Origin: Imbricaverruca yamaguchii
Taxonomy: Eukaryota; Arthropoda; Thecostraca; Neoverrucidae
Length of the DNA stretch: 64,000 nucleotides
Assembly (NCBI GenBank): GCA_034440575.1
Contig: JAOTOL010000901.1
Span: 21,001 to 85,000 of the forward strand
Reading direction: 5' to 3'
A model generated the notes under the pieces. The model saw only the letters and a list, made by a program, of their open reading frames with translations. It was not told the DNA's origin and did not search any database. The position numbers and the translations under genes were made by a program. How positions within the stretch are numbered: position 1 is the stretch's first letter; each line of letters opens with the position of its first letter. Shown here piece after piece: positions 44,490-57,404 of this stretch.

Positions 44490-46936
44490 CATATATATGC
44501 ACCAACCCCATGCAATTCAATATTCTCAACATGATTTAGAAAGAAGTTGATGGAGAGCTTCAAAGCTGGTAGGTCCGCCGTCTTAGCAGCTCTACGCCCA
44601 TGACAATCAATACTTGACATTCGAATTTGTACCAGTCCTCGCGGTGTTAGCTTTAGCTGTCTTACTGTTCATAACGTACACGACTGATTTAGCTGATACG
44701 CTTCGCGGTTTTCTCGAAATTTCAGCAACCAGATTGCTATTATTTCAGCCGTAAATATTAGAAATAAGAGGAACGCTTTCGTCTCTGTACGCATGCACGA
44801 TCAAAACTAGCGGAATGGATGCCTTACCTTTAAAGATACCAGGAGCCCAGGAATTTGTATAGCATTGCCTTTTTAAATATGATTATGCGCTGACAAATGG
44901 AACCCAAATGGCATATGTAGCTTTTAAGAAACGCCCGGACATTCACCACAATCATGTTTCAGGGCGAATCTGGTTGCACTTCGGACTGACCACTTCGACG
45001 TACGCTTTCAAGCGTGTTCGTAACAGTTCTCACTAGCGCAGGAGCGATCGCAAGTACATATAATTCACTATTGGTTGTTTTCAGCACGTGCAGTTAGAAG
45101 TCTGCCCGAAACTCTGATCATTTGTGCTGATATGTGCACATGACGCCGGCTGTTACGTTCGCCGTAGTGTTTAGTTGCCAGCCACCGCTCAGTTCAGTCC
45201 TTCTGTGCCACTTGATCACACCCAGCAATTCATATCAGAAACAGCATACCTCATGAGTTGTTAATCAACCCAACCTGAATATCAACCCAACGATCTTAAG
45301 TCTAAGTAGCCGTATCACTTAAACCCATATTTAAATCTCGCATCGGGCTACTGGCCAAAGCACTCTGATTGTACTGAATTTCAAAGAAGTTGGTTTTATG
45401 TGAAAATAGTACAGCTTCTAAAAATAACGAACTTGTCAGAGATATTGGGTCAAACACATCTCCTTACCTTCGCTTGCGATATGAAAATATAAAGTGAGAA
45501 AACATTGTCTTGGACGAGTTTGCGGCACGTGTTCGTCGAAAGTTTGCTTCAATGCATGGCAACGAGGGAGACACTTAGCCCGATTACACGAGCAGCAAAA
45601 CTTCAGAATACGATGCGATTAGGAAAACTTTCGAAAATAATGCTCTTGTGAACGGGCTTTTGCGTAGCAAAACATGTGAAATGCGTAACGCAAAGTTACG
45701 CTTCGGTAGGTAGAAGTGTGCGAGTAGCTCGAAACTTGAACAAATGACGGTGCGGGTCATGATACTTCTTGAGGCTGTGCCGTGTTAAGTTTTGAGTAAA
45801 TTTATGGTAATTATGAAAAATGAACGTGTTGTTTTTCATTCCAATTGCAAGGCTAGACATGAAACACAAAAATAGACATGTAACAACTGAAATAGGGTCT
45901 GATACGTCACGTTATCGGTGCGTGCCCCATCCGCGATGTTTACGAAGTGGCGGTGTGCTCAAGTTGCGGATTTGTGACAGCGTTTGGGTTTTGCTGATAC
46001 ATCGCTTGGATTGCGTAGTGAACCCGATTTACCGTTTTTATTTGACTATCGCACAGCCTGGAACAATGCACCATTACATGGTCTGGAACCTGTACTATAG
46101 AAGATAGTGTGGTCTGAAAACAATGCACCGTTTGATTCACGAAGAAGAAACGGCTATGTTGTCATCGACAACGCTTCATTGGCCGTGTGTATCCTTCAAA
46201 TTTACAGATTCCCTGTATCTCTGTCCAAGAACATCTAACAACGTGGATCATTGATGATGCCTTGTGCCTGTGTAAGCCGTTGCTCGAAGCAGGTGCGTCA
46301 AAAGTGCACAAATGCGCAAAATATTCGAACCTTTTCACCACATTGCGCCGGCCGTCAAGTCGCAAAAGCCGGTTCGGTGGCTGCTTTGCTCTTGTAAACG
46401 GGCCGCGCGGTCGGTACTTTTGCGAATCCACCAGATCATAAATTTCCGTCTACGGCTGACTTGCCCATGTAAACGGTGTAATTGTCATAATGTCAGAACT
46501 ATATCACATAGGCATACCAAAGTAATACCTGGCGAAAAAAAATCAATGATACTGGATTCCAATACACGATTCTCCGATAAAACCATTACTCATTCTTCAA
46601 AAGATTTTGCAATATAGCCTGCGTCACGGAGTAGTCAATTCACCTGATTTACCCTCGCGGAATCATTATCGGAGTCGCCAGTTCGGATTCAGATGTCTCC
46701 GATAACCTTCCCGGAGGGTATGCACCGCCAGAATAATTCCGAAAGACATTGCGTTAACGGTAATATGCACAATGACCAATCGTCCTGAACTTCGGCCGGA
46801 TGAAGTCCAGGTGGCAGACTCGGCTGGACAAGTCCAGGTTCAGGTGGCAAACCCAATCAGGAAAATCCAAGTCTGGGTAGCAGCGTCCCAAACGACAGTG
46901 ACAGTTATTGACAAGGCATCTGTCTTCGTTCAACAG
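44490..46936 (+). other. Intron-like sequence, left P2 arm
   Basis: Between the piggyBac relic and exon B. No gene motif. It is matched in the right arm, except 45,766-46,219, which is present only here, and a 31-bp difference near 45,445. Confidence 0.7.
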
Positions 46937-47016
46937 GTGTGGCACTGGTGCACGGCCCAGAACATTATGTACAGCTACATCTGCCCGAACGAAACCGTCT
47001 TCGACCAGAAGTACAG
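46937..47016 (+). pseudogene. Chitin-binding (CBM14) gene, exon B, left copy
   Basis: Acceptor TCTTCGTTCAACAG, then VWHWCTAQNIMYSYICPNET and VFDQKY. This supplies the third and fourth Cys of the domain. The donor is damaged: TACAG|CAAGTG here against TACAG|GCAAGTG in the right arm, one base missing. With the broken exon A, this copy is a pseudogene. Confidence 0.82.
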
Positions 47017-47299
47017 CAAGTGTAGCGCTGATCAGTTAGTTCAGCGGGCAAAGTCAATTAGTCCGCATTGGTCTTCCCTATCCTGACAAGTGGTGAATTG
47101 ACTCGCTTTATGCTACTACTCCCGAACCCGGACAGTATATCTGCTCATTAATCAATCAGAATTTAATGATGCCATTGGGTGTTCGCGTCACGGCACCAGC
47201 CTGACGAGTGATTCGCTACGCGATGCTGATGGCGACGTTTCTGGCAGGTGTTCGCCCCATTGGCAATGGAATCTATGAAGGCGCTGAGTCAATGCATCC
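47017..47299. other. Intron or flank after exon B
   Basis: The third part of the chitin-binding domain (fifth and sixth Cys) is not visible here. No other feature. Confidence 0.45.
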
Positions 47300-47900
47300 T
47301 TCCATACGACTTATAACACGCTCACTGCAGAGGGGGGAGGGAGAAATTCGCCCACCCCTCCGAGTTTTCGTAAAGAACTCACGATTTCACTGGTCGATAA
47401 TTTGTGCACCTGTTTAGAAATGTCCGGCACCTCGCTCAAAGCATGATAAATGAAAATCAGCTGGAAATATTTCGAGTTAGTGGCCGTCAAAGTCAAAACA
47501 TTTCGTTGCGTCAGACCACAAAAATCGGCTCTGATGCGCCTCCCGTATATGGACAAAATGAAAGCGTTCATGAGAACATTAGCGACTCGTTTATGTATAT
47601 TGTTATGCAATATTGCTTCAAGATCATGCTAGGCCACCGAGGTCAACTCAGGTAAAGTTCATGACAGGTCGATGAAACCAAACTTGTTCAACTGGAACGT
47701 TGTAAAACGCAAATGACTGTCACGCGATTGACGACATTTTGCATGTCACTCCTGCTGAAAACGACTGTTTTTGTAATTGTGAACCTCAGCGTCTCCATAC
47801 TTCATTCATGTACTTCAGCCTTCTTCGTGAAGCCGATTGCGCCGGCCGCCCGTCGGTCCGGCAAGCTTCAGGCGGCCCGGTTCATGTAACTGGAACCGGT
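47300..47900 (-). repeat. Dispersed repeat, copy 2 (left P2 arm)
   Basis: Reverse complement of the family at 1-600. The segment 47,565-47,873 (about 309 bp) is absent from the right arm but present in copy 1, so the right arm has lost it. Confidence 0.78.
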
Positions 47901-48789
47901 AACTGACCCGATAAATTGCTGATATATAGGTGACCTGAGGTCAAATGCCGGGTCTATCTTCTGTATTGCGTCACTGGCTATTTCAAAAATATCCTGGGTG
48001 TCCATTTATGATTATTTACTCATAATCGCGGCGATCTTTAATCATGTCAAGTCAAGCCACGGAAAACCAGACAAATGTGACATATGCGACCTCATTTGAC
48101 CTTGAAGATATTAACCTAAGGTCATGAAGTGTACACACAATAGAGCTCACACGCTTGCACACCCACCGTGAACATTTCGTTACTCTAGCTACTATAGTAG
48201 CTGAGATCTTAGAGGGCGGTATCTTAGGGGCCGCTCTGTCATTAGTTCCCTACCCCTATGCAGTGCCCAAAAAAATGGTTTCGTGGTTGTCGTCCAAATC
48301 CGGAATAGGCTTGGTGGTTGTCACCTTTTGTGCAAGCGATAACATTATGCTACATGGCCCGGAACAGGGGTTCCCAACCTGGGGTAATGCGCTGGCTTGT
48401 GGAGGGGTGGGGGGTGGGGTTATAGCAGGGTTTCGTCAAACCTCGAGTATGGAGAGTACTGTGTACATTTGCCAAAAACCTGTGCACATATATCAGCAGG
48501 AAATACTACATGTTCTCAACCTTGAAAATGAACTTTGGTTATGAGGCATTCTGAATTTGATACGGGGTAATCACGAGGTTGGCCTAACCCAAAGGGGGTA
48601 ATGATAGCTGGAAAAGGTTGTGATTTCCTGGACCTATAACAAATTGCGTCGATTACCTTTATACAGAATATCTTGCCGCCAATTTCCTTTTCGGCAATTC
48701 GGCGTCGTCAATGCACCCATGGTTTGCAACACTGTCAATGCACCCATGGTTTGTGAGCCTTTTAAGTGTGGGACTTAGAAGTGTCGTGA

Positions 48790-48890
48790 ATTTAAGCTGG
48801 CTTAAATAATAAAAGCCAGTTTAAACCGGCTTAAATTAATAAAAGCCATCGGCTGCCAAAAATTGAATTTAAGCCAGCTTTTTTCCATCC
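48790..48890. repeat. AT-rich short inverted repeats flanking a CR1 piece
   Basis: Runs of TTAAGCCAGCTT, GCTTAAATTAATAAAAGCC and GTTTAAACC in alternating orientation. Similar motifs recur at 49,670-49,760 on the other side of the CR1 fragment. Together they may be the two halves of one small element split by CR1. Confidence 0.55.
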
Positions 48891-48976
48891 CTACCTACAT
48901 ATACATACTATTATCAGTAGGACAATGGGAAAACTATGCCAAAAACAGCACAAATTGATGTGGCTCAAATCAAATT

Positions 48977-49398
48977 GATGTTTTCACTTAGATATAGAAG
49001 GCTGAGAGGAGATCACATCGAGGTCTTTAAATTTGTCCATGGTCTGGAGAGGGGATACCTTGGGGAAATGTTTGACTTGAACAGAAATGATGCAATTAGA
49101 GGTCATAAATTAAAAATTAAAGTTAACCACAGCAGAACAAGGTTAAGGCAAACTTTCTTCACCAACAGGGCAGTAGAACACTGGAACCAGTTGCCAGAAA
49201 CCATTGTCAGTAGCAACACACTGAACATCTTTAAGAACAGCATAGACAATTATTACAAGAATAGTGGGCTTGTTTTTCTGTATTCCAGGGAGAGTTGATC
49301 AACACATTTGGTGGACAACTGGTTCAGTGTACAGAGTGCAACCAAGAAGGGCCCTTGTGGCTCATAGTTGCACTGATCTTTTATGTCTTTATGTCTTT
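48977..49398 (+). mobile_element. CR1 LINE 3' fragment within the left-arm insertion
   Basis: Matches CR1 from about 24,490 to the TCTTTATG tail with few changes, including an open post-RT frame ending near 49,298. 5'-truncated. Confidence 0.9.
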
Positions 49399-49669
49399 TA
49401 TCTCCCTCAATGCCAGTAGTTGGATGTCAAAATCCTGGTATTTACAAATACCATTTATAACTACCAGCATCCAGGGGGCTACATGTTAGACCAACTGTAC
49501 CTAATGGGTAAACATCTGGCTTGTGGAGTGCATACCCAGAACCCAGACAGAGTTTTGGGGAATTCTAGGGAGTTTTTTTTTGCAAATAAAATGGAGTGTA
49601 GTACATTTTGGAATTATAATTGATGCTTCCCTAACTAATGTCCATCACTGCCCTCCAGCCATTAAAGAA

Positions 49670-49760
49670 ATATAATTTAAGCCAGAGTGGCTTAAATTAA
49701 TTTATGCCAGCCAGTTTAAACCATGGTTTAAACCACCAGATGGCTAAAATTCGCCATCCC
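49670..49760. repeat. AT-rich palindromic repeat with a perfect 20-bp palindrome
   Basis: GTTTAAACCATGGTTTAAAC at about 49,717-49,736 is perfectly self-complementary. Surrounding motifs match 48,790-48,890. Confidence 0.75.
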
Positions 49761-51098
49761 TATATTGTATGCATTGCCACCAAGTGCAGTGCAATGCCTG
49801 CTGAGTACGTACCTACACACCAAAATATATTTTCTAATTACATTTAGGTGACTATATTTTACTCAAATGTAATCCATATACCAAGATTTTCACCTGAGCT
49901 TGATGGTTGATGATCCAGTGCTGGCTTGCAAGTCCAGTCAAATCGCCTGCCAGGGCCAAAATGGCTATCTTGCAGCACTCTTAACACTGGTAGACCTGGG
50001 TGCTTTACTTTTGAATGTTTGTAAATGCTCTGTGAAGTATCTTTCCAATCGCAATGTCCACATCTACAGGATGACCTTACTAACTTTGTCAACATTACGC
50101 CCTGGCCCTGAATAGAGTCTGTTTCTGGAGTCTGTTTAAGACCGAACCACTTCATTTGGTCTCATATAAGTCAGAAAATGAAGAAAAAAATCGTTTGATT
50201 AACACTTCAGATAATTCGAACTTGGTAGTTTTATCTTGCCACACTCATTCACCACCCATCAATTATAAAGAACCGTGAGCAATTCCCTATTTCACTCTTC
50301 CACGCACATCGTCGCGTTTAAAATGGAAATGGACGGATTTGAAAGCGAGGAATGCGCGTAAAAGAATGATATTCTTCTAGATTCTTTCCAACGAGTTTAA
50401 TGAAATAAAAAATATTATCGTACATCCTACATGAAAAAAACATCCAAATTGAAGTTGTTTAAAAAATTCAGCTAATGTTATAAATTATTAATTACTTAAC
50501 GTAGGTCTAGTGTTGTTTTAGTACCCGTGGTCTAGTCGCTTGCCTCCAAAGCCGCTGAGTATACCATAGTTGGGTACTTCCGTACCGCTGCCATCGAGCA
50601 TAAAGTAGTACCGGGCGAGGACGACAACCACCGGCGACCAGAAGGCATGCCATTGGCTCTGTGCTAAACGGGAGACAATTTTATCGTCGGCGGTCGTCTG
50701 AACGATGGAATGGTTGTCTCGACGATACTTTGTTGCCGTTGGGTCATTTTTTTTTTTGGCCGCTGAGCGTACCAGATACTAGATACTAGAAACCCAAAAC
50801 CGTACGATGGGAATGAAGAAATGGTAGCGTGGCGGTGGGTGGTAGAGTTCTGCACGGTGAACATTTTTAGAGGTCTGCGCGGAGTGACATTTCCAGTCCC
50901 GGTCCAATCCGATTCGTTTCAATCCTGCGTACCCTGACACGAATATCGTGACGTTGTGAATTTTATGCATAGCAGGTACCATTTATATGATTTCACATAT
51001 AATATTTATAATGATATGGAAATGTGGTCGGCAAAAGTCCCCGTTCGTGGTTGTCGTCCACGACGACAAAACGATACGATTTTTTAGCCCTGCCCCTA
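49761..51098. other. Remainder of the left-arm insertion, no gene recognised
   Basis: AT-rich. A 98-codon minus-strand frame at 49,859-50,155 has no motif. The sequence appears once in the window. Confidence 0.4.
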
Positions 51099-51296
51099 TG
51101 TTGTCAGTGTTCTGCTGCTCTGTCGTCAGCGTCCTGCCTCTCTATCGTCAGTGTTCTGCTGCTCGGTCGACGGTGTCCTGCCGCTCTGTCGCTAGTGTCC
51201 TGCCGGTTTGTCGTTACTATCCTGCCGCTCTGTCGTCAGTGTCCTGCCGCTCTGTTGTCAGTGTCCTGCTGCTCTGTCGTCAGTCTCTTGCCGCGA
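51099..51296 (+). repeat. 22-bp minisatellite (TGTCGTCAGTGTCCTGCCGCTC), nine units
   Basis: Nine units, imperfect. The right arm has the array at about 58,025-58,266 with about eleven units. Open frames (CRSVVSVLP-type repeats) reflect the period. Confidence 0.92.
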
Positions 51297-52280
51297 AGTG
51301 ACGTGGTGGCCGGCTCTTTCCTTTCCGTAGGGTGTGCAACTGGTGGTACAACGTCGACTGCAGCAGTTCCATCAGTCTCTACGCGAACAACGAAGAACTC
51401 TACAAGGACGCCGATGGAAATCCGATCTAGTGATGCGATTGCAGAACAGTGCCGTGCAGTGTTCGAAGCGCCGGGCTAAGCTGTGGGTTGATTTGGCACT
51501 GCACATTCTGTCCGGGACAGATCGCCCTGAGTACGCACAACCAACAAACGCTGGCTGTTTGCTTGCTGCCGAAAGCTCATAGCGTGACAAATGGGTGCTT
51601 ATACAGTGGAACTCTGAATCTGCCGTGAGCATTCTCACCATGTTATCAAAATCTACGCAGGGTATGCATAATGCTACAGTGGACAGTATTACTTCACAAC
51701 ATGCCTGCATTCCTTTGTGAATGTCAATAACGGCGCGGCCGTTAGCACGCCATAACTCTGAGCCACAATTACTCCCACAATCTCTTCATCTATACTCTGG
51801 TCAGCCTGCAGGTTATGCAAGCCTCCCAATGGACATACGGTTGCAATATCCTGAAACATTGAGTCTATGTACCCATGTGTCCAATATACCTGTTGTTTCG
51901 TGCATTTATATATACGATTCGAGTTACATGGGCTGTTTTATATTTCGCTTGAGGGGCTAATCTCATTGAAACCAATCAGCTGTAAGTGTACTGATGTTGA
52001 TATTTGCATTCCTGTATTGTTTCAGCTTGTTGGCTATGCGTGAATAAACCGGAACACGGGCATGATGGCTGCCTTTGCTCGGTTTTCGTCAAGCATGCAG
52101 TAAACCAATTATACCCTGCACTCATTAATTTCTGGCATGATAGCATAACATAATATTTATGATGTTGGGATAATGCTTTCGAACGCGCAAACTTTCAGTT
52201 TCGGGCGACTAAGCTTTGCTACAATATAGCACGTTGCACTACTTAGTTGTGCCTCAGGCTCTTGCGTCACCCACTTTGTT
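51297..52280. other. P2 arm sequence between the 22-bp and 58-bp arrays
   Basis: Matched at about 57,033-58,024 in reverse. Frames such as 51,721-51,960 are conserved between arms but carry no recognisable domain. The CTTGCGTCACCCAC site at 52,261-52,274 is the empty site for the right-arm CR1. Confidence 0.5.
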
Positions 52281-52564
52281 CGGCCACCATCCCCTCCAAA
52301 ACGGTACCATCCAGCTCCCAGCAGAGCTCCATCGTGTCTGACCACCATCCCCTCCAAAACGGTACCATCCAGCTCCCAGCAGAGCTCCATCGTGTCTACC
52401 ACCCCCTCCAAAACGGTACCATCCAGCTCCCAGCAGAGCTCCATCGTGTCTGACCACCATCCCCTCCAAAACGGTACCATCCAGCTCCCAGCAGAGCTCC
52501 ATCGTGTCTGACCACCATCCCCTCCAAAACGGTACCATCCAGCTCCCAGCAGAGCTCCATCGTG
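52281..52564 (+). repeat. 58-bp minisatellite, five units (left of the P2 loop)
   Basis: Unit: ACCACCATCCCCTCCAAAAC followed by GGTACCATCCAGCTCCCAGC and AGAGCTCCATCGTGTC. One unit is a few bases short. Very homogeneous, so recently expanded. It forms the innermost part of the P2 arm. Confidence 0.93.
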
Positions 52565-53941
52565 TGTCCGTAATTCATTATTGCCTTCGTTCATTTTTCT
52601 ACTACTTCTTCCATACTATTTCCTACTATAATAATACTATAAGACTAGTACTTTTCTGATAAGTACGAACCAGTATATCTCGGCTCCACCGGGAGACTAT
52701 TTTGCGTCGCAAACAGCGTAATGGATGCTACTTCTGTATCTGTGGTTCTATTAGTGCCAACGACTGCATAGCGTCGCGACCCGCACCGTAGGTGGCGCCA
52801 CAAGACTTCGCTGTAGGTGCCGCAACAGACGCCTGTTGTGCTATCTCAGTCTTCTTGGCGGTCAGGAGCGCGATAATACCAAGTCATGTCTGGAGAGCGG
52901 CCTTCAGAAGTACACTACGGTTGGCATATAGTACTGGTCATCTGATAAGTACACTTCAGTTGGCGCCATTCAGAGTATTTGCAATATATAATCACGATAC
53001 TCAGAACATGTGGCTCTGTTATCAAGGCGAACAACTTACTATATCCACTATTTTGTTAATGTAATGGTTACTGGCATGAGGCCAAGTTAATTCATACGAT
53101 TTTTTCCGAATTGGGTGGAGATAATGGAATTTGGTAGTAATTAAGAGGCATAAAAGATAATGAAAATCTAATAAAGACGTGTCAAATATGTGTCAAAGAT
53201 CCATGACACAGGGTAGGGTACCCTCAGGTATCATATATATTCTACACAATGCGATCTGGTACACAATGTTGTATGTCGTAAATGTATATCTGAATTCGGT
53301 TTCAGCACCGCCTTATCCTTGGGAAGTGACATTAAATGACCAGCTAATCACCGTAGATGACCTGATCTCGTGCGATCTGACATAAGTTGTTCTGATTTTC
53401 AATTCAAAGACTTACTTTCCAAGCACGTCTCATGCTGACAAGTTGTTCGAGTAAGAGAATCCAGTGCATAGATAGTTGGTTATCTGTCAGTGACAATTGA
53501 TGGACCAGCATCAATGCTGTCTTGTAGTTGGTGCACTCTCAACAAAAAAAGAGAATACAAATGATGGATAGTGTTTGCAAGCGTCTATAGGCGTTATGCT
53601 AAAGTCTAAAATTGTTGTGCGGAATCTATATCCCTCGACCCCAATAGTGGCGCGAAGCCAGCATATTTGGTGCCAGGATGCTGTCGCATTCTCACGATAT
53701 TCTGTCATCCTCCTCTGTCCCACACTTTATCCTAGTTATCTTTCTATTCACATCATTTTCGCCATCCGTTCATCTCACACTCTCGATATGGCCAGAGGTG
53801 GCCGAAGAGACAAATGCGATGAATCCGTACACCAAACACCAAGTCTGGCTGAATCGCAGTCAGCCTACCAAGGAGACCACTGGTCGGTGACGACATGACC
53901 AGAACACGTCCTGAGCGTCGCCGGCCTGCGGCTCACACCAT
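52565..53941. other. P2 palindrome loop (1.38 kb)
   Basis: Single-copy sequence between the two inverted 58-bp arrays. Open frames up to 107 codons lack motifs. No gene recognised. Confidence 0.75.
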
Positions 53942-54115
53942 CACGATGGAGCTCTGTTGGGCGCTGGACAGTACTGCATGGGAGGGGATGGTGGTCAGAC
54001 ACACGATGGAGCTCTGTTGGGAGCTGGATAGCACTATTTGGGAGGGGATGGTGGTCAGACACGATGGAGCTCTGCTGGGAGCTGGATGGTACCGTTTTGG
54101 AGGGGATGGTGGCCG
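53942..54115 (-). repeat. 58-bp minisatellite, three units, inverted
   Basis: Reverse complement of the array at 52,281-52,564, with more divergence (GGCGCTGGACAGTACTGC). Beyond it the GGCCGGACAAAGTGGGTGAC boundary matches 52,266-52,285. Confidence 0.9.
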
Positions 54116-54130
54116 GACAAAGTGGGTGAC

Positions 54131-57032
54131 ATAGAGACATAAAGACATAAAAGATTAGTGCAACTATGAGCCACAAGGGCCCTTCTTGGTTGCACTCTGT
54201 ACACTGAACCAGTCGCCCACCAAATCTGTCAATCAGCCCTCCCTGTAATACTGAAAAGCAAACCCTCTATTCTTATAATGAGTGTCTGTGCTGTTCTTAA
54301 AGATGTTCAATGTGCTGCTACTGACAGTTTTGTCTGGCAGCTGGTTCCAGTGTTCTACTACCCTGTTGGTGAAGACAGTCTGCCTTAACCTTGTTCTGCT
54401 GTGGTTAACTTTAATTTTGAATTTATGACCTCTAATTGCATCTTTTCTGTTCAATTCAAACAATTCCCCAAGATATCCCCTCTCCAGACCATGGACAAAT
54501 TTAAAGACCTCGATGAGATCTCCTCTCAGCCTTCTATATCTAAGTGAAAACATATTCAATTTCTTCAATCTTTCCTCACATGCCAGGTTGCTTATGCCAT
54601 TAACCATTTTTGTAGCCCTCTTTTATACTCTCTCTAAAAGCCAACAATCTTTTTCATAGCTAGGAGACCAAGCTTGGATGCAGTATTCCAAATGTGGCCT
54701 GACATATGCACAGTAAAGCTTCCTGATGACTTCCTCACTTCTGTATGATACATTCCTATTTATTGCCCCGAGCATTCTCAGTGCCTTCTTCCTGGCTTCC
54801 ATGGTCTGTTCTGATGCTCCCAATTTTGTGTTTAGAATAACACCTAAATTCTTCTCCTGTTGAGTCACTGATAGCACTTGGCCACCCATCAAGTATGAGC
54901 TTTCATATGCTGCTTACCTACATGCATGATTTTGCACTTATCAAAATTAAATTACCTTTGCCATTCTTCGGACCACTTCACAAGTTCACCATTTTGTCTT
55001 TTTGCAGTGAGATATACTCATCTTGACCTATTCTTGCCCTAAAGACCTTCAAATCATTCGCAAATTTCAAAACTCTACTACTTAGGGCACTTTCAATGTT
55101 ATTTACAAATATAATGAACAGTACTGGCCCCAGTACTGACCCCTGGGGGAATCCACTAAGAACATTTTGTCATGATGACTTTGACAAGGGTACCATTTAG
55201 CAACACTCTTTGCTGTCTATCTGAAAGCCAGCAAGGTTTCTATGTATCATCATTTTAAGATGTTCTGCCTGCAATACCATGGGGCCTGAAGCTGTATCAT
55301 TGACCGTTTATGGGGTACCTTGTCAAAGACCTTACTAAAGTCAAGGTATGCTACATCAACCTGATTTCCCTGATCAAATTGCTCTGTGGCGAAGTTAAAA
55401 GAGTCCAAGAGATTTATGAGACACGACCGTCCTTTCCTAAACACATGGTGAGTGTCTTGATTCAATCTGCTACCTTCCAGATAACTAACTCTTCTATCCT
55501 TGATAATTGATTCGAGTACCTTGCAGACTAGTGATGTGAGACTTACTGGCCTATAGTTTTCAACTTTCCCTCTTTCTCCTTTCTTGAAAATAGGAACTAC
55601 ATTTGCCCTTTTCCAATCGGTTGTAGTTTCATTTTGTGAAACTGATTTACAAAATATTATACTAAATCGAAATGCCAGTTCCTTGTCAGTTTCCCGCAAC
55701 ACCCTAGCATAAATTTCATCAGGTCCTGCTGCTTTGTTTGGCTTTATTTTCCTGATATGATTGTAAACAACATCACTATCAATGAAATCAACATCATTTA
55801 TCCGATCACATGTCACTGAACTGTGCTTTACGGTCGGCAGATTGGTCATATCTTCCAATGTAAACACGGATGTAAACTTCTTGCTCAGCTCCTCAACCAT
55901 CTCACTATCCTCACCCAATGTAGTCCCTTTTACTTCCAGTAGTCCAATTGTGCTAGAAACTTTACTCAGCTTGTAGAAACTAAAGAACTTTTTACGGTCC
56001 CCATTACAGTTTCTCAGTTTCTAGCTAAATCCAGTTCTTTTGCTCGCTTGGCTGCTCTGGTTTTCTGCTTCACAGTGCCTCTAGCTCTTCGGTACGCCTT
56101 TAGATTAACGACATTTGAGGCTTATTTAAAGACTCTAAATGCAGTTTTCTTAGCCTTAATTGCTTTTATCAAGTCTGGTGTAAGCCATGCTGGCTTTCCT
56201 ACCATTCTTTTGCGTCTTGGCTTCTAGGGGACATGACTAATCGGAATTTCCTTCAAGTAGGATTTGAACTTTTCCCAAATTTCACATTGTAAGGTTTGAA
56301 CTTTTCCCACATTTCACAGGCATTTAAATTGGAGAATTCTTCTTCCCATCTGATGGCACTTAAAGCCGCTCTCATGCAGTCAAAGTCTGCTCTGTTGAAA
56401 TTTGGAACCTTTACCAAATTATCCTTGATAATTTCCCCTACATGTGCCTTGAATCTAACTATGTTATGGTCACTTCTTCCCAGAGTTTCTCCTACAGTCA
56501 AGTCTTCAACTAAGTCACTTAAATCCGAGAATACAAGGTCCAAGAATGAGCCATGCCTGGTAGGTTCCGATACAAACTGGTGTAAGAACAGGTTCTCTTC
56601 AAGGCATTTCCTAAACATTTTGCATGCTGGGGAGCCAACACCAGCATTTTCATAACCTTTTAGATTAAAGTCACCAAGAATAAGGCACTTCCTCTTCAAG
56701 TTTATACTGATTTCCTCACAAATCACCTTGTCAAGCTCCAGTTGCTGAGAATGTGGCGGGGTTCCTGATCGGTAGAAAGCGCATATCCTCATAGTATTGC
56801 TGTTGCCTTTTCCCACGGTGACATCAAGCCAAATGGACTCCACTGACACATTGTTATCCCCAACTGCTACTTTTTGAGAACTGAATAAGCTATTCATATA
56901 GAGCATTACACCACCCCCTTTCATTGCTGGACCCCTATTGCACGAAAACATATTGTATCCCTGGATCTCATAGTCCTGCAAATTATCTCCAAAATACCCT
57001 TCACTGACCCATGCCTCCGTAATGCAAACAAA
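54131..57032 (-). mobile_element. CR1 LINE, 5'-truncated, inserted in the right P2 arm
   Basis: 2.9 kb from the FVCITEAWV endonuclease motif (57,0xx) to the octamer tail at 54,131. It retains endonuclease blocks (LILGDFNLKG, SDHNIVRF) and RT blocks (VAYLDFSKVFDKVP). Several frameshifts, stops and a local duplication near 56,240-56,300 disable it. The left arm gives the empty site GTGGGTGAC|GCAAGAG: the junctions show no target-site duplication, as is common for CR1. Confidence 0.94.
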
Positions 57033-57404
57033 CGCAAGAGCCTGACGCACAGCTAAGTAGCGTAACGTGCTATATTGTAGCAAAGCTTAGTCGCCCGAGA
57101 CTAAAAGTTTGCGCGTTCGAAAGCATGATCCCAACATTATAAATATTATGTTATGCTATCATGCCAGAAATTAATGAGTGCAGCGTATAATTGGTTTACT
57201 GCATGCTTGACGAAAACCGAGCAAAGGCAGCCATCATACCCGTGTTCCGGTTTATTCACGCATAGCCAACAAGCTGAAACAATACAGGAATGCAAATATC
57301 AACATCAGTACACTTACAGCTGCTTGGTTTCAATGAGATTAGCCCCTCAAGCGGAATATAAAACAGCCCATGTAACTCGAATGGTATATATAAATGCACG
57401 AAAT

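Larger units (their letters stand above)
48261..51100. mobile_element. 2.84-kb insertion present only in the left P2 arm
   Basis: The right arm reads straight through this point inside the 22-bp array. The insert is bounded by near-identical 12-bp repeats CCTACCCCTATG (ending 48,260) and CCTGCCCCTATG (ending 51,100), as in a target-site duplication. A TCGTGGTTGTCGTCCA repeat occurs near both ends (48,284 and 51,046) in direct orientation. It contains a CR1 fragment but no recognisable protein of its own, so its class is unknown. Confidence 0.72.

Noticed and set aside
48790..49760. CRISPR array or phage-like repeats
   Set aside because: This is eukaryotic AT-rich inverted-repeat sequence with a LINE fragment. 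Spacing and repeats do not fit a CRISPR.
51024..51479. Repetitive Ser/Val/Leu open frames over the 22-bp array
   Set aside because: All three frames stay open because the unit lacks stops. No domain or splice support, and the right arm shows the same by symmetry.
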